The notes: generated by a model not told the origin, from the sequence alone. DNA of 64,000 bases from Thiohalocapsa marina (GCF_008632335.1 NZ_VWXX01000004.1:124001-188000); one strand, 5' to 3'. Positions 9,853 to 18,922 are shown, counted from the stretch's first letter. Translations and numbers: made by a program.

Positions 9853-10200
9853 CCAACAACCTTCAGTTTCTTGCACGACAACCCCGAGCGCCCGCCCATG
9901 ATGTCCTCGATGATGCGGCGGTCGATGCGTTCCTCAGCGGACCCTTCGACGATCAAGCTGGCCCTGGATCCGCCGCTGGTGTCCTGTTACTCGATCAGGT
10001 ACGAGGCCGTCGCCATCGGTGCCAGTTCCCGCAGGCCGATCCCGTTGCTGTCGAAGTAGCGCCGACTGCCGGCGTCGACATGGCCGCCGACACGCTGGTG
10101 TCGGCGGCCATGTCGACCAGCGTGATCCTGGTACCCTGGCTGATGCCGTTCTGACCCGAGGTTCCACCGCAAGGCCGCAAGGCACGCAGAGAAGCCGGTC
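9853..10200 (-). pseudogene. possible decayed coding remnant on the minus strand
   Basis: No intact gene fits this interval. Read on the minus strand, protein-like segments lie in two frames. One frame gives QNGISQGTRITLVDMAADT (about 10090-10150). The adjacent frame gives RRYFDSNGIGLRELAPMATA and continues through an in-frame TAA at 9987-9989 into DTSGGSRASLIVEGSAEERI, ending at a TAG near 9853. The frame break coincides with the perfect hairpin at 10074-10117. I do not recognise the parent family. It could also be non-coding sequence that happens to look like protein. Confidence 0.35.
10074..10117. repeat. perfect 20-bp inverted repeat (hairpin)
   Basis: Two perfectly complementary 20-base arms (10074-10093 and 10098-10117) are separated by the 4-base loop GCTG. 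Each arm contains GTCGAC and GGCCGCCGACAC or its complement. There is no T-run beside it, so it is not a standard intrinsic terminator. It sits between the convergent ends of the AI-2E permease gene and pldA, inside the decayed frame. It may be a transcription-ending or mRNA-stabilising structure, or the scar of a local inverted duplication. Confidence 0.8.
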
Positions 10201-10235
10201 TCATGCTTCTTTGCGGTTCGAGTGACAGACTGTCG

Positions 10236-11402
10236 TTACAGCGCGTCGTTCAGGGCCACGCCGATACCGACGGTGTTCTGGCGCCAGTTGTAGTCGATCA
10301 TCGTGTCGCCGTAGCCGCTGGTGCCGCGCACATAGAGGCGCACCGGACCCACCAGCTTCGGTGTCATCCAGGTCAGCTCAGCGGTTCCCTTGCCGGTGTC
10401 GGGATTGCCGCGGCCCATCAGCGAGAAGCTGTGGCCGCGCCACTTGTAGTAAGCGGTGATGTCGCCGTAGCCCATGTAGTCGGTGATGTCCGGATTGTCG
10501 TCATCCGAGTCCTCATCATCGATGCGCACCCAGGGCCGCAGCACGAGGGCAAAATTTCCTCGCTCGATGCCGATGGACGCAATCAGCCGGTCCCAGCTGC
10601 GGGAAATGGGATCGGAGCGCCCGTTGGACTGGTGAGCGTAGCCGACGTTGAGCAGATTCCAGTCGAAGCCGGCAAAGCTCAGGCCGGGGCGAAAGCTCAG
10701 CATCAGCTCTGGCATGTAGTTGGTGTCGCGGAAGGGGCTGGAGATGTCGTCGTTGTACACCTGCCACATGCTGGTCTGGGTATAGGCAGCCCAGATACCC
10801 CAGCGGTGATCCTCCGATGCCCACATGCGGAACTTGAAGCTGATCTGGAACCGGGCCTCGACGGAGTCCAGGTCCTCCTCCTCGCCGCTCAGGGCGGTGA
10901 ACACCTTCTGGAAGGGTGCAGCGTTGATGTTGTCGGTGTAGTTGGCGAACAGCAGGTAGTTCGGCTGGTAGAGCGCGATCTTGTAGCGCTCGGAGTCCGG
11001 GTCGAAGCCCCAGGCCCGATCCAGCAACGAAGGCTCAGACGCGGCCACGGTCGGTCCGCCCGCCTGACCACCATTTTGGGTGCCGTATTGGCCGCCGTAC
11101 TGCCCCTGAGGCGGGGCAGCGGACGCCGCCACCGGGGCCTCCATGGCCTCGGACGCGACGCTGTCCGCACGGGCTGCGGCCACCGGCTGGTGTCCGCTGA
11201 GGCGATCATAGCAGGCCAGACGAGCCTGATCGCCGCCGATGGCCGCGCATTCCGCCAGCGAGACGGCCGCCGCCGATGCGGAGCCGACGGGGCCGGCGAC
11301 CAGCACGGTCGCAAGGCCCAGACCGAGCCAGCGTCCCTGTGGATTCGACCTCCTGAAAAAAGGATTTCGTGGGTCGACGCGAAACATCCGCAACTCGATC
11401 AT
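10236..11402 (-). CDS. pldA: outer-membrane phospholipase A1 (OMPLA)
   Basis: This calcium-dependent beta-barrel phospholipase hydrolyses phospholipids that reach the outer leaflet of the outer membrane. The 388 residues start with a signal peptide (about 18-45). A short motif of the type ECAAI..RLACYD follows (51-66), then a Gly/Gln linker (99-117) and the OMPLA barrel (about 140-388). The active-site stretch HQSNGRSDPISRSWDR gives H257 and S259. The position of the E. coli triad Asn156 is Asp here (D271). The barrel ends GVALNDAL, where E. coli ends in LNDLF. The ATG at 11402 has a strong AGGAGG site, overlapped by the stop of a 23-codon frame. Confidence 0.93.
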   Translation of the reverse strand: MIELRMFRVDPRNPFFRRSNPQGRWLGLGLATVLVAGPVGSASAAAVSLAECAAIGGDQARLACYDRLSGHQPVAAARADSVASEAMEAPVAASAAPPQGQYGGQYGTQNGGQAGGPTVAASEPSLLDRAWGFDPDSERYKIALYQPNYLLFANYTDNINAAPFQKVFTALSGEEEDLDSVEARFQISFKFRMWASEDHRWGIWAAYTQTSMWQVYNDDISSPFRDTNYMPELMLSFRPGLSFAGFDWNLLNVGYAHQSNGRSDPISRSWDRLIASIGIERGNFALVLRPWVRIDDEDSDDDNPDITDYMGYGDITAYYKWRGHSFSLMGRGNPDTGKGTAELTWMTPKLVGPVRLYVRGTSGYGDTMIDYNWRQNTVGIGVALNDAL

Positions 11403-11414
11403 GGTCCCCTCCTA

Positions 11415-11486
11415 TCAGACGGCGTAACGCAGGATCGCCACCAGGGCCTTGAGTTCATCGGGCGTCAGCAAATCGAGATGCAGCAT
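11415..11486 (-). CDS. possible 23-residue leader peptide upstream of pldA
   Basis: A short frame encodes MLHLDLLTPDELKALVAILR plus three residues. Its TGA runs directly into the TAGGAGG ribosome site of pldA, which would couple its translation to pldA. The peptide is leucine-rich and could form one amphipathic helix. Its own ribosome site is weak (CAGGA). It could instead be chance or the tail of a lost gene. Confidence is low because the frame is so short. Confidence 0.3.
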   Translation of the reverse strand: MLHLDLLTPDELKALVAILRYAV

Positions 11487-11514
11487 GGACAGTCCTGTTG
11501 GGTTGTTAGAGACA

Positions 11515-11672
11515 TGCTGATTGATTCAGCATTTCCCGTGCGGGGCAGGAGGCCCCGCGATTTTTAGCGGCGCACGCCGCTGACAATGCAGCGATTCGGA
11601 AACCGCGTTTTCGAATCGCATGCCGATTTTTGGCCTGGATCGGATCAGGGAGGCCAATCAATCCGTGTCTCC
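11515..11672. repeat. family A dispersed repeat, copy 1 (full length)
   Basis: This non-coding element of about 155 bp recurs at 36535-36634, 38320-38465 and 60463-60553. In order it holds an end motif GCTGATT; a GC hairpin (11540-11558, 7-bp arms, loop AGGAG) followed by TTTTT; a second hairpin AGCGGCG/CGCCGCT; and a third with arms GCGATTCGGAAA/TTTTCGAATCGC. It then has a TGGCC/GGCCA-type region, imperfect in this copy, and an AATC end. It abuts the stop of the RND permease gene and lies upstream of pldA. It looks like a MITE or a complex REP element, with no coding capacity. Confidence 0.85.
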
Positions 11673-14600
11673 CTAGAGCGACGTGGACGCGTTCGGGGCC
11701 TGCGGGGTCTTGCGGACCCGCTCGCGCAGGCCCTGGACGAAGACATAGAGCGGCGGGATGACGATGATGCCGATGAAGGTCGCCGCGACCATGCCGCCGA
11801 AGACCACCACGCCCAGGGCGAACTGGCTCACGGCGCCGGCGCCGGTGGCGAGCAGCAGCGGCAGCATGCCGAGGATGAAGCTCACCGCGGTCATGAGCAC
11901 GGCGCGGTAGCGGATGCGCGCGGCGTCCGCGGCGGCCTGCTGGATCGGCCGACCCTCCTCACGCAACTGCTTGGCGAACTCCACGATCAGGATGGCGTTC
12001 TTGCTCGCGAGTCCGATCAGCATGACCAGACCGATCTGGGTGTAGACGTTGTTGTCGAGTCCGAGCATCCAGGTGGCCGCGAGTCCGCCGGCGCCGGCGA
12101 TGACCACCGACAGGATGACCGACACCGGCACCGTCCAGCTCTCGTACTGGGCGACCAGGAACAGATAGACGAACAGCAGCGCCAGGGCCAGCACCACGGC
12201 CGCCTCGCCGCCGGCCTCGACCTCCTGGAAGGTGGTGCCGCTCCAGTCGATGGCGAAGCCGGGCGGCAACTGGTTCTGCTCGATGTCGCGCAGGACGCCG
12301 ATGCCCTCGCCGGTGCTGCCGACGGGCGTCACATTCACGCTGGCGGCGCGGAACATGTTGAAGCGCCGCGTGCTCTCCGGCCCCAGGATGGGCTCCAGCG
12401 TCACCAGAGACTGCAACGGCACCATCTGGCCGCGGTTGTTGCGCACATGCAGCCGCGTCAGGTCCTCCGGGGTCATGCGGAAGGGCGCGTCCGCCTGCAC
12501 GAAGACGCGGAAGGTGCGCCCGAACAGGTTGAAGTCGTTGACGTAGAGCGCGCCCAGATTCGACTGCAGGGTCAGGAACAGGTCCGACAGGCGCACGCCG
12601 AGCGTCTCGGCCTTCTCGCGATCGATGTCCAGGAACAGCTGCGGCGTGCGCGCGCTGAAGGTGGAGAAGGCGCGCTGGATGCCCGGGCTCTCGTTGGCGT
12701 GGATGATGAAGCCCTGCAACGCCTGGGCCAGCTCCTCCGGCGGCCGTCCGGCGAGGTCGAGCAGCTCCATCTCGATGCCGCCGGCGGTACCCAGGCCCTG
12801 GATGGGCGGCGCGGCGAAGGCGAACACCGTTGCCTGCGGGATGGCCAAGAGCCTGGGCTGCACGCGCGCGAGCACGGCCTCCGAGGTGCTCTGCGCCCCA
12901 GGCCGGTCGTCCCAGTGCTTGAGCACGGCGATGGCCAGGCCGCCGCTGGAGCGCACGCCGGCGAGCAGGCTGAAACCGGCCACCGTGAGCACGTGGTCGA
13001 TCTCTTCCTCCGCGGCGAGCATCTCCTGCACCTGGTCCAGCACCTCCCCGGTCCGCGAGATGGACGAGGCGTCCGGCAGGGAGACGTCGATGAAGAAGTA
13101 GCCGGTGTCCTCGCTCGGGATGAAGCCGGTGGGGATCTTCTGGAACATCCAGTAGGTGCCGGCGCCCGCCGCGACGATGATAAGCACGGCGATGAAGGAG
13201 CGCCGCCCGAGCAGGGTCACGGCGCGAGCATAGCCGTTGCGGCTCCAGTCCAGAAAGTTGAAGAACCAGCGCAGCGGTCCACGCGGCTCGCGCGAGGGCC
13301 GCAACAGCAGGCCGCACAGGGCCGGGCTCAGGGTCAGGGCGATGATCGAGGACAGGGTCACGGCCACCGAGATGGTCACGGCGAACTGCAGATAGAGCTG
13401 GCCCGTGATGCCGGGCAGGAAGGCCGTGGGCACGAACACCGCGTAGAGCACCAGGGTGGTGGCGATGACGGGGCCCGTCACCTGCTGCATGGCGCGCTTG
13501 GCCGCCTCCTTGGCGCTGAGCTTCTCCTCGTCGATCAGGCGCTGGGTGTTCTCCACCACCACGATGGCGTCATCCACGACGATGCCGATGGCGAGGATCA
13601 GGGCGAACATGGAGACGGTGTTGATGGACAGACCGGCGGCGAGCAGGATGGCGAAGGTGCCGATGATCGAGCCCGGGATGGCCAGCACGGGCACCAGAGT
13701 GGAGCGCCAGTCGCCGAGGAAGACATAGGTCACCAGGATGACCAGGGCCAGGGCCTGCAGCAATGTGATGACCACGTTGCGCATGCTGATGCGCACAAAG
13801 TCCGTGGTGTCGTAGTAGATGTCGTACTCGAGATCCTCGGGGAAGCGCTCCGCGAGCTGATCGAGGGTGGCGTAGACCCGATCGGCCGTCTCCAGGGCAT
13901 TGGCGCCCGGGGACAGATAGATGCCCAGGGCCGCGGTGGGCACGCCGTCGATCCAGGCATCGGCGTCGTAGGTCTGGGCGCCGAGTTCCAGCCGGGCAAC
14001 ATCGGCCAGCCGAATGGTCGAGCCGTCCGGATTGGTGCGCACCAGGATGCGCTCGAACTCCTCGGGTGTGGTCAGGCGGCCCTTGGCCTGCAGGGTGTAG
14101 GTGAAGGCCCGGCCCGCGTTGTCCGGCGGCGCGCCGAGCCGGCCCGCGGCGGCCTGCAGGTTCTGCCGGCGGATGGCGTCCACCACCTCGGCCTCGCTGA
14201 CCCCGAGCGAGGTCATGCGCTGCGGGTCGAGCCAGATGCGCATGGCGTAGTCCAGCGGACCGAACTGGCTGGCATCGCCGACGCCGGGCAGGCGCGCAAG
14301 GGCGTCGCGGATGTTGATCTCCATGTAGTTGGAGAGGAACAGCCGGTCGAAGCTGCCGTTGGGCGAGAGCAGATTCACCGTCAGCAGCATGTTGGTGGAC
14401 TGCTTGCGTACCGACACGCCCTGCTGCACCACCTCGATGGGCAGGGTCGGCTGGGCGAGGGCGACGCGGTTCTGCACGTTCACCGCGGCGATGTCCGGGT
14501 CGGTGCCGACGGCAAAGGTCACGTCGAGGCGGTAACGGCCCGAGTTGTCGCTGGTGGACGTCATGTAGAGCATGTCGTCGACGCCGTTGACCTCGGACTC

Positions 14601-14798
14601 GATGGGCGCGGCCACCGTCTCGGCGACGATTTCGGCGTTGGCGCCGGGATAGAAGGCCTGCACCGAGACCTGGGGCGGGACGATGTCCGGGAACTGGGCC
14701 ACGGGCAGCACGCGCGAGGCGATGATGCCGGCGATGATGATCACCAGCGAGATCACCATCGCGAAGCGGGCGCGGTCGATGAAGAAGGCTGAGAACAT
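11673..14798 (-). CDS. RND efflux permease of the HAE1 (AcrB/MexB/MexF) family
   Basis: This trimeric, proton-driven inner-membrane pump exports hydrophobic compounds through the periplasm. The 1041 residues match the family length. It has the N-terminal helix (FFIDRARFAMVISLVIIIAG), the porter domain start QFPDIVPPQVSVQAFYPGANAE, and the transmembrane proton-relay aspartates in AIGIVVDDAIVVVENTQR. The end is typical too: GMLPLLLATGAGAVSQFALGVVVFGGMVAATFIGIIVIPPLYV. It begins four bases after the adaptor gene, so the two form an operon. No outer-membrane TolC-type gene or regulator is adjacent, so a shared channel is probably used. Antibiotic substrates cannot be predicted from this sequence. 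Confidence 0.96.
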   Translation of the reverse strand: MFSAFFIDRARFAMVISLVIIIAGIIASRVLPVAQFPDIVPPQVSVQAFYPGANAEIVAETVAAPIESEVNGVDDMLYMTSTSDNSGRYRLDVTFAVGTDPDIAAVNVQNRVALAQPTLPIEVVQQGVSVRKQSTNMLLTVNLLSPNGSFDRLFLSNYMEINIRDALARLPGVGDASQFGPLDYAMRIWLDPQRMTSLGVSEAEVVDAIRRQNLQAAAGRLGAPPDNAGRAFTYTLQAKGRLTTPEEFERILVRTNPDGSTIRLADVARLELGAQTYDADAWIDGVPTAALGIYLSPGANALETADRVYATLDQLAERFPEDLEYDIYYDTTDFVRISMRNVVITLLQALALVILVTYVFLGDWRSTLVPVLAIPGSIIGTFAILLAAGLSINTVSMFALILAIGIVVDDAIVVVENTQRLIDEEKLSAKEAAKRAMQQVTGPVIATTLVLYAVFVPTAFLPGITGQLYLQFAVTISVAVTLSSIIALTLSPALCGLLLRPSREPRGPLRWFFNFLDWSRNGYARAVTLLGRRSFIAVLIIVAAGAGTYWMFQKIPTGFIPSEDTGYFFIDVSLPDASSISRTGEVLDQVQEMLAAEEEIDHVLTVAGFSLLAGVRSSGGLAIAVLKHWDDRPGAQSTSEAVLARVQPRLLAIPQATVFAFAAPPIQGLGTAGGIEMELLDLAGRPPEELAQALQGFIIHANESPGIQRAFSTFSARTPQLFLDIDREKAETLGVRLSDLFLTLQSNLGALYVNDFNLFGRTFRVFVQADAPFRMTPEDLTRLHVRNNRGQMVPLQSLVTLEPILGPESTRRFNMFRAASVNVTPVGSTGEGIGVLRDIEQNQLPPGFAIDWSGTTFQEVEAGGEAAVVLALALLFVYLFLVAQYESWTVPVSVILSVVIAGAGGLAATWMLGLDNNVYTQIGLVMLIGLASKNAILIVEFAKQLREEGRPIQQAAADAARIRYRAVLMTAVSFILGMLPLLLATGAGAVSQFALGVVVFGGMVAATFIGIIVIPPLYVFVQGLRERVRKTPQAPNASTSL

Positions 14799-14802
14799 CG
14801 AG

Positions 14803-15924
14803 TCAGTCCCCTTGGTGGATCGCGGACGACTGCGGTTGCATCTGGGGCTGCACGATCATGCCCGGACGCGCCTTCTGGATGCCCTCGACAATCACCTGCT
14901 GGCCGGCCTGCAGGCCCTCGCGCACCACCCAGTCGGCATCGATGCGCTCGCCGAGGTCGACGCGCGTGACCTGCACCCGGTTTTCCTCGTCCAGGGTCAG
15001 CACCAGGCGGCCGGCCTGATCCTGCTGCACGGCCACCTGCGGGATCACCAGCGCCTGCTCGGGCTCGGTGGCGCGCACGATCACGGTGACGAACTGACCG
15101 GGCAGCAGCACCCCGTCGGCATTGTCGAAGCGGGCGCGCACGCGCACGGTGTCCGTGGTCACGTCCACCTCGGGGTCGGAGAACTCGAAGCGGCCGGGCT
15201 CATCCAGCAGGCTGCCGTCGGCGAGCCGCAGATAGGGCGCGAAGTTGTCGTTCTGGGTCTGGCGAAAGGCCAGCATGGCGCGGTCGGTGATGGGGATGTT
15301 GACGAAGATGGGATCGATGCGCACCAGCCGCGCCAGGGGGCCGGAGCCGGGGCCGACCACGGCGCCCTCGGCGAAGCTGGCCCGACCGATGCGCCCGTCG
15401 AAGGGGGCGCGGATCTCGGTGTAGCCGAGGTCGATCTCGGCCTGCTGCTGGGCCGCCAGCGCGGCGCTGCGCGCGGCGGTGGCCTCCTGCTGGGCGGCGA
15501 TGGCCTGATCGAGCTGCGCCTGGGTGGCGCCGCCGCGGGGCACCAGGGGCTCGATGCGCTCGCGCTGCAGGCGCGCGTTGAGCAGGGTCGCCTCGGTGCG
15601 CTCCACGTCGGCACGTCGCGCCGCGAGCGCCGCCTCGAAGGGTTCGCGCTCGATGCGGAAGAGCAGATCACCTTCTTCGACCGTGGCGCCCTCGTCGAAG
15701 GCGCGGTTCAGCAGAAAGCCGTTGACCCGGGCCACCAGGTCCACTGCGTCCATGGCCTCGACGCGGCCGACGAATTCCATGCTCGGCGTCACCTCGCGCA
15801 GGGTCGCGGCCGCCACCCCGACCGATGGCGGCGGCAGACTGATCGGCGCGGCCATCTCGGGCTGGTCGCATCCACCCAGCCCCATCGCCAGGATGACGAC
15901 CGACAAGCCAAGGAGTTGTTTCAT
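14803..15924 (-). CDS. RND efflux periplasmic adaptor (membrane fusion protein), lipoprotein
   Basis: This periplasmic adaptor links the RND pump to an outer-membrane channel. The 373 residues begin with a lipoprotein signal ending GLGGC, so the protein is lipid-anchored. The barrel-sandwich (lipoyl) halves flank an alpha-helical hairpin (about 100-160). The hallmark FDGRIGRASFAEGAVVGPGSGPLARLVRIDPIFVN-type region follows, then a beta-barrel domain (VRVRARFDNADGVLLPGQFVTV). I chose the ATG at 15924, seven bases after AGAGG; an in-frame TTG at 15930 is too close to that site. It is first in the two-gene efflux operon. Confidence 0.94.
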   Translation of the reverse strand: MKQLLGLSVVILAMGLGGCDQPEMAAPISLPPPSVGVAAATLREVTPSMEFVGRVEAMDAVDLVARVNGFLLNRAFDEGATVEEGDLLFRIEREPFEAALAARRADVERTEATLLNARLQRERIEPLVPRGGATQAQLDQAIAAQQEATAARSAALAAQQQAEIDLGYTEIRAPFDGRIGRASFAEGAVVGPGSGPLARLVRIDPIFVNIPITDRAMLAFRQTQNDNFAPYLRLADGSLLDEPGRFEFSDPEVDVTTDTVRVRARFDNADGVLLPGQFVTVIVRATEPEQALVIPQVAVQQDQAGRLVLTLDEENRVQVTRVDLGERIDADWVVREGLQAGQQVIVEGIQKARPGMIVQPQMQPQSSAIHQGD

Positions 15925-16238
15925 GATCAAGCCTCTTGCTTCTGGCGCATCGCGCCGATTGACAGCATTGCAGACAGTCGCCGGTGTTCTTGAAGGCCTG
16001 CGTCGGCCCGGTCACCCGCCTCGCTCAGGCTTCGAGGCAGGAGACTATGGGCGCGGGCCTGGCGTTGTCGCCATCCAGGTGCATCATCTTAGAAAGAGCA
16101 GTCATCCGCCCGCAACCAGCTGAACGCCCTGTTTCGCAGCCGATCCGCAAAAAACCAGCCAAGCGCCTGAACTTGCAGCGCCGGCGGCTGGTGGCTGGCG
16201 GCTTAGTTTCAGATTCATGCCAGCATTTTCATTCCGGA
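15925..16238. other. intergenic region holding repeat B copy 1
   Basis: This interval of about 314 bases lies between the adaptor gene start and the end of the GntP permease gene, both on the minus strand. It contains a family B repeat (16092-16206). The promoter of the efflux operon should lie between about 15925 and 16090 on the minus strand, but I could not find a convincing -35/-10 pair or a regulator operator. No coding frame looks real. Confidence 0.6.
16092..16206. repeat. family B dispersed repeat, copy 1 (short form)
   Basis: This is a diverged copy of an element also found at 30440-30602 and 45591-45742. It begins GAAAGAGCAG, then a degenerate left end (CGCAACCAGCTGAA), the core CCCTGTTTCGCAGCCGAT, and GCCAAGCGCCTGAA. 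The right end is built from 7-base units GGCTGGT/GGCTGGC. It lacks about 45 bases of the middle present in copies 2 and 3. It is non-coding and lies 3' of the GntP gene. Confidence 0.75.
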
Positions 16239-17858
16239 TCAGAAAGAACCGAACAGGGTCCCGAGCACGATGATGCCAGCCAAGGCCACAAGGCCGCCGA
16301 CGATGGCCACCATCACGATGTCCAGATAGCTCTCCTTGTGGGTGGCGCCACAGACCGCAAGCAGGGTGACCACGGCGCCGTTGTGCGGCAGGGTGTCCAG
16401 GGTGCCGGCACCGATCACCGCGACGCGGTGCATCAGGCCCGGGTCGATGCCGAGCTCGCTGGCCAGCTGCAGGTAGGTTGGGCCCAGGGCCTGCAGGGCG
16501 ATGGTGAGGCCGCCGGAGGCGGAGCCGGTGAGCGCGGCCAGGATGTTGGTGGACACGGCCAGCGAGACCAGCGGACCACCCTCGATGCCCAGCACCCAGT
16601 CGCGCACCATCTCGAAGGCCGGCAGGGCGGCCACCACGGCGCCGAAGCCCACCAGGCAGGCCACGCTGACCACCGGCAGGACCGATGCGTTCAGGCCGGC
16701 GTCGACGCTGTCGCGCAGGCTGGTCAGGCGCTTCCAGTTGAGCGCGAGCAGGGTCAGGATGGCGGACAGCAGCGCGACGATCACTGACCAGATACCGCTG
16801 ACCGCCGCCGGCGAGGTGGGCCCCCAGCGGTCCTCTCCCAAAAAGCCGAGATCCAGCCTGGGCAGCACCAGGAAGCTCATGCTCAGGTTCACGGCCACCA
16901 CCACGATCAGCGGCAGAAAGGCGACCAGGGCCGAGGGCAGCTCCCGGCTGACCTCGCCGCCGTGGACCTCGGGCGGATCGAAGCTGCTCGCGACCGTGGC
17001 GCGGGTGCGCACCAGGGTATCCTCGGCGGCCTGATCGGCGATGGTCTCGGGGTCGGCTGCCGACACCGACGCTGCGGCCGGGGTCCGGTCCGAAGTCAGG
17101 GCCGAAGTCCGGGCCGGCGCCAGGGCCGGCAGGCCGTCATAGCCGATGCCGCCGCGGCGGGCGCGCGCCTCGGCCAGGCTCAGCCACCAGAGGCCGAACA
17201 ACAGCATGATCAGGGCGGCGATCAGGCCCAGCCCGGGTGCGGCAAAGGGCGTGGTGCCGAGATAGGGCATGGGAATCGCATTCTGCACGGCCGGGGTGCC
17301 CGGCAGCGCCGTCATGGTGAAGGTGAAGGTGCCGAGGGCAACGGTCCCCGGGATCAGCCGCCGCGGGATGTTCGCATCGCGGAACAGGGATTGTGCCATG
17401 GGCACAAGCACGAAGATGGCCACGAACAGGCTCACGCCGCCGTAGGTCACCATCGCGCCCGCCAGCACCACTGCCAGGATGGCGCGGCGCGTCCCGAGCC
17501 GATTGCCCATGAATCGGGCCACCGACTGCACCGAGCCGCTGTCCTCCATGAGCTTGCCGAACAGGGCGCCGAGCAGAAAGATGGGGAAGAACTGCGCCAC
17601 GAAGCCCGCCGCGGCGCCCATGAAGGTCTGGGTCCAGTGCGCCAGCAGCGGCTCGCCGGCGAACAGGGCCGCCACCAGCGCCGCGGCCGGGGCCAGCAGC
17701 AGGATGCTCCAGCCGCGGTAGGCCAGGGCGACGAGGAGCGCAAGCCCCAGCAGGATGCCGAGCAAGCCCATTGCCGATCCCATGGTGTCGGTGAAGAAGG
17801 AGAGTCCGAGCCAAAGGAGGATGCCGATGAGCCCCAAAGCCTTGATGATAAAACCCAT
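16239..17858 (-). CDS. GntP-family permease
   Basis: This polytopic inner-membrane carrier (539 residues) resembles gluconate/organic-acid:proton symporters of the GntP group. Features include about 12 hydrophobic segments, FFPIFLLGALFGKLMEDSGS, MVTYGGVSLFVAIFVLVPMAQSLFRDANIPRRLIPG and LGTFTFTMTALPGTPAVQN. The C-terminal half has IGAGTLDTLPHNGAV. A hydrophilic, alanine-rich linker of about 70 residues in the middle is longer than usual. I chose the ATG at 17858, as earlier in-frame codons read through the patatin gene. It begins five bases after the patatin stop, so the two are probably co-transcribed. The substrate is unknown. Confidence 0.87.
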   Translation of the reverse strand: MGFIIKALGLIGILLWLGLSFFTDTMGSAMGLLGILLGLALLVALAYRGWSILLLAPAAALVAALFAGEPLLAHWTQTFMGAAAGFVAQFFPIFLLGALFGKLMEDSGSVQSVARFMGNRLGTRRAILAVVLAGAMVTYGGVSLFVAIFVLVPMAQSLFRDANIPRRLIPGTVALGTFTFTMTALPGTPAVQNAIPMPYLGTTPFAAPGLGLIAALIMLLFGLWWLSLAEARARRGGIGYDGLPALAPARTSALTSDRTPAAASVSAADPETIADQAAEDTLVRTRATVASSFDPPEVHGGEVSRELPSALVAFLPLIVVVAVNLSMSFLVLPRLDLGFLGEDRWGPTSPAAVSGIWSVIVALLSAILTLLALNWKRLTSLRDSVDAGLNASVLPVVSVACLVGFGAVVAALPAFEMVRDWVLGIEGGPLVSLAVSTNILAALTGSASGGLTIALQALGPTYLQLASELGIDPGLMHRVAVIGAGTLDTLPHNGAVVTLLAVCGATHKESYLDIVMVAIVGGLVALAGIIVLGTLFGSF

Positions 17859-17863
17859 TGCGG

Positions 17864-18922
17864 TCAGTTCTCCTCGAGCAGGTAGTTCAGATCGAAACTG
17901 CCGCGCTGCCCCAGGTCGGCGCCGTGCTGTTGCAGGAAGGTCTCGGCGCAGCGCCGGCCCTCGTCGCGCAGCATCAGAAAGAAGGCCCACTCGGCATTGA
18001 GCTTCGAGGAGTAGCCGAGATCGAGCATCGCCGGACTGGCGATCCGGTGCAGCCGCATGGCCGCCCAGCGCGCCCCCTCGCAATCGCCGGCATCGGCCAC
18101 CCGGCGCAACAGGGCGATCATGCGCAGCTCCTTGAGCAGCGGCGCGTTGAAGGCGATCTCGTTCTCGCGGTTGAGGATGTCCCGGGCCGAGCGCGGCGTG
18201 CCGGGGCGCTCCACCGGGTTGATCTGAATCAGGATGGTGTCGTGGGCATCGGACTCGCGCACCAGCGGCGAGATGGTCGGATTACCGGAGAAGCCGCCGT
18301 CCCAGTAGGCCTCGCCGTCGATCTCGATGGCCCGGAACATCATCGGCAGACAGGCCGAGGCGAGCAGGGCGTCCGGCGTCAGCTCGGCATTGCGGAACAC
18401 CCGCGGGCGGCCCGTGCGCACATTCGTCGCCGTGACGAAGACCTTCACCGGGGAGCCGGCCAGGCGGGCGAAATCGATCGACTCGGCCAGCACGCTGCGC
18501 AGCGGATTGAAGTCGGTGGGGCTCAGATCATAGGGTGAGAACAGGCGCGAGGCCAGGTCCATGGCGACGAAGGCCGGGGAGTTGTCCATGGTCCACTGGT
18601 CCATGAGGATATCCAGCGGGCTGCGGCGCAGCGGGCTCAGCAGCGCGGCCTCGGAGACACGTCGCCAGAAGCGCTCCAGAGCGACCCGCGCGCCTTCTGG
18701 TCCGCCCGCGGCATAGCCGTCGCTCATGACGGCCGCGTTCATGGCCCCGGCCGAAGTGCCGGAGATGGCCTCGACCGCGAGCCAGGGCTCCTGCAGGAGC
18801 CGGTCCATGACCCCCCAGGCGAAGGCGCCATGGGCGCCTCCGCCCTGAAGGGCCAGGTCCACCGAAACCGGCGCATGATCGGCGCCCGCGACGGGCGTGG
18901 AAGGTGATTCAGGATTGGCCAT
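17864..18922 (-). CDS. patatin-like phospholipase
   Basis: This is a predicted lipid acyl hydrolase with a Ser-Asp dyad (352 residues). The family blocks are in order: the oxyanion loop LQGGGAHGAFAWGVM, the nucleophile elbow GTSAGAMNAAV, and the catalytic Asp in YWDGGFSGNP. There is no signal peptide, so it is probably cytoplasmic or peripheral on the membrane. It lies upstream of the GntP permease gene on the same strand with a five-base gap. The natural lipid substrate is not evident; polyhydroxyalkanoate-related activity has been proposed for some relatives. Confidence 0.92.
   Translation of the reverse strand: MANPESPSTPVAGADHAPVSVDLALQGGGAHGAFAWGVMDRLLQEPWLAVEAISGTSAGAMNAAVMSDGYAAGGPEGARVALERFWRRVSEAALLSPLRRSPLDILMDQWTMDNSPAFVAMDLASRLFSPYDLSPTDFNPLRSVLAESIDFARLAGSPVKVFVTATNVRTGRPRVFRNAELTPDALLASACLPMMFRAIEIDGEAYWDGGFSGNPTISPLVRESDAHDTILIQINPVERPGTPRSARDILNRENEIAFNAPLLKELRMIALLRRVADAGDCEGARWAAMRLHRIASPAMLDLGYSSKLNAEWAFFLMLRDEGRRCAETFLQQHGADLGQRGSFDLNYLLEEN

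Noticed and set aside
11586-14792. Plus-strand open frame of over 1000 codons opposite the RND permease gene
   Set aside because: It is antisense to a gene with strong family motifs; its His/Asp/Gly/Gln-rich composition is typical of the reverse strand of GC-rich genes.
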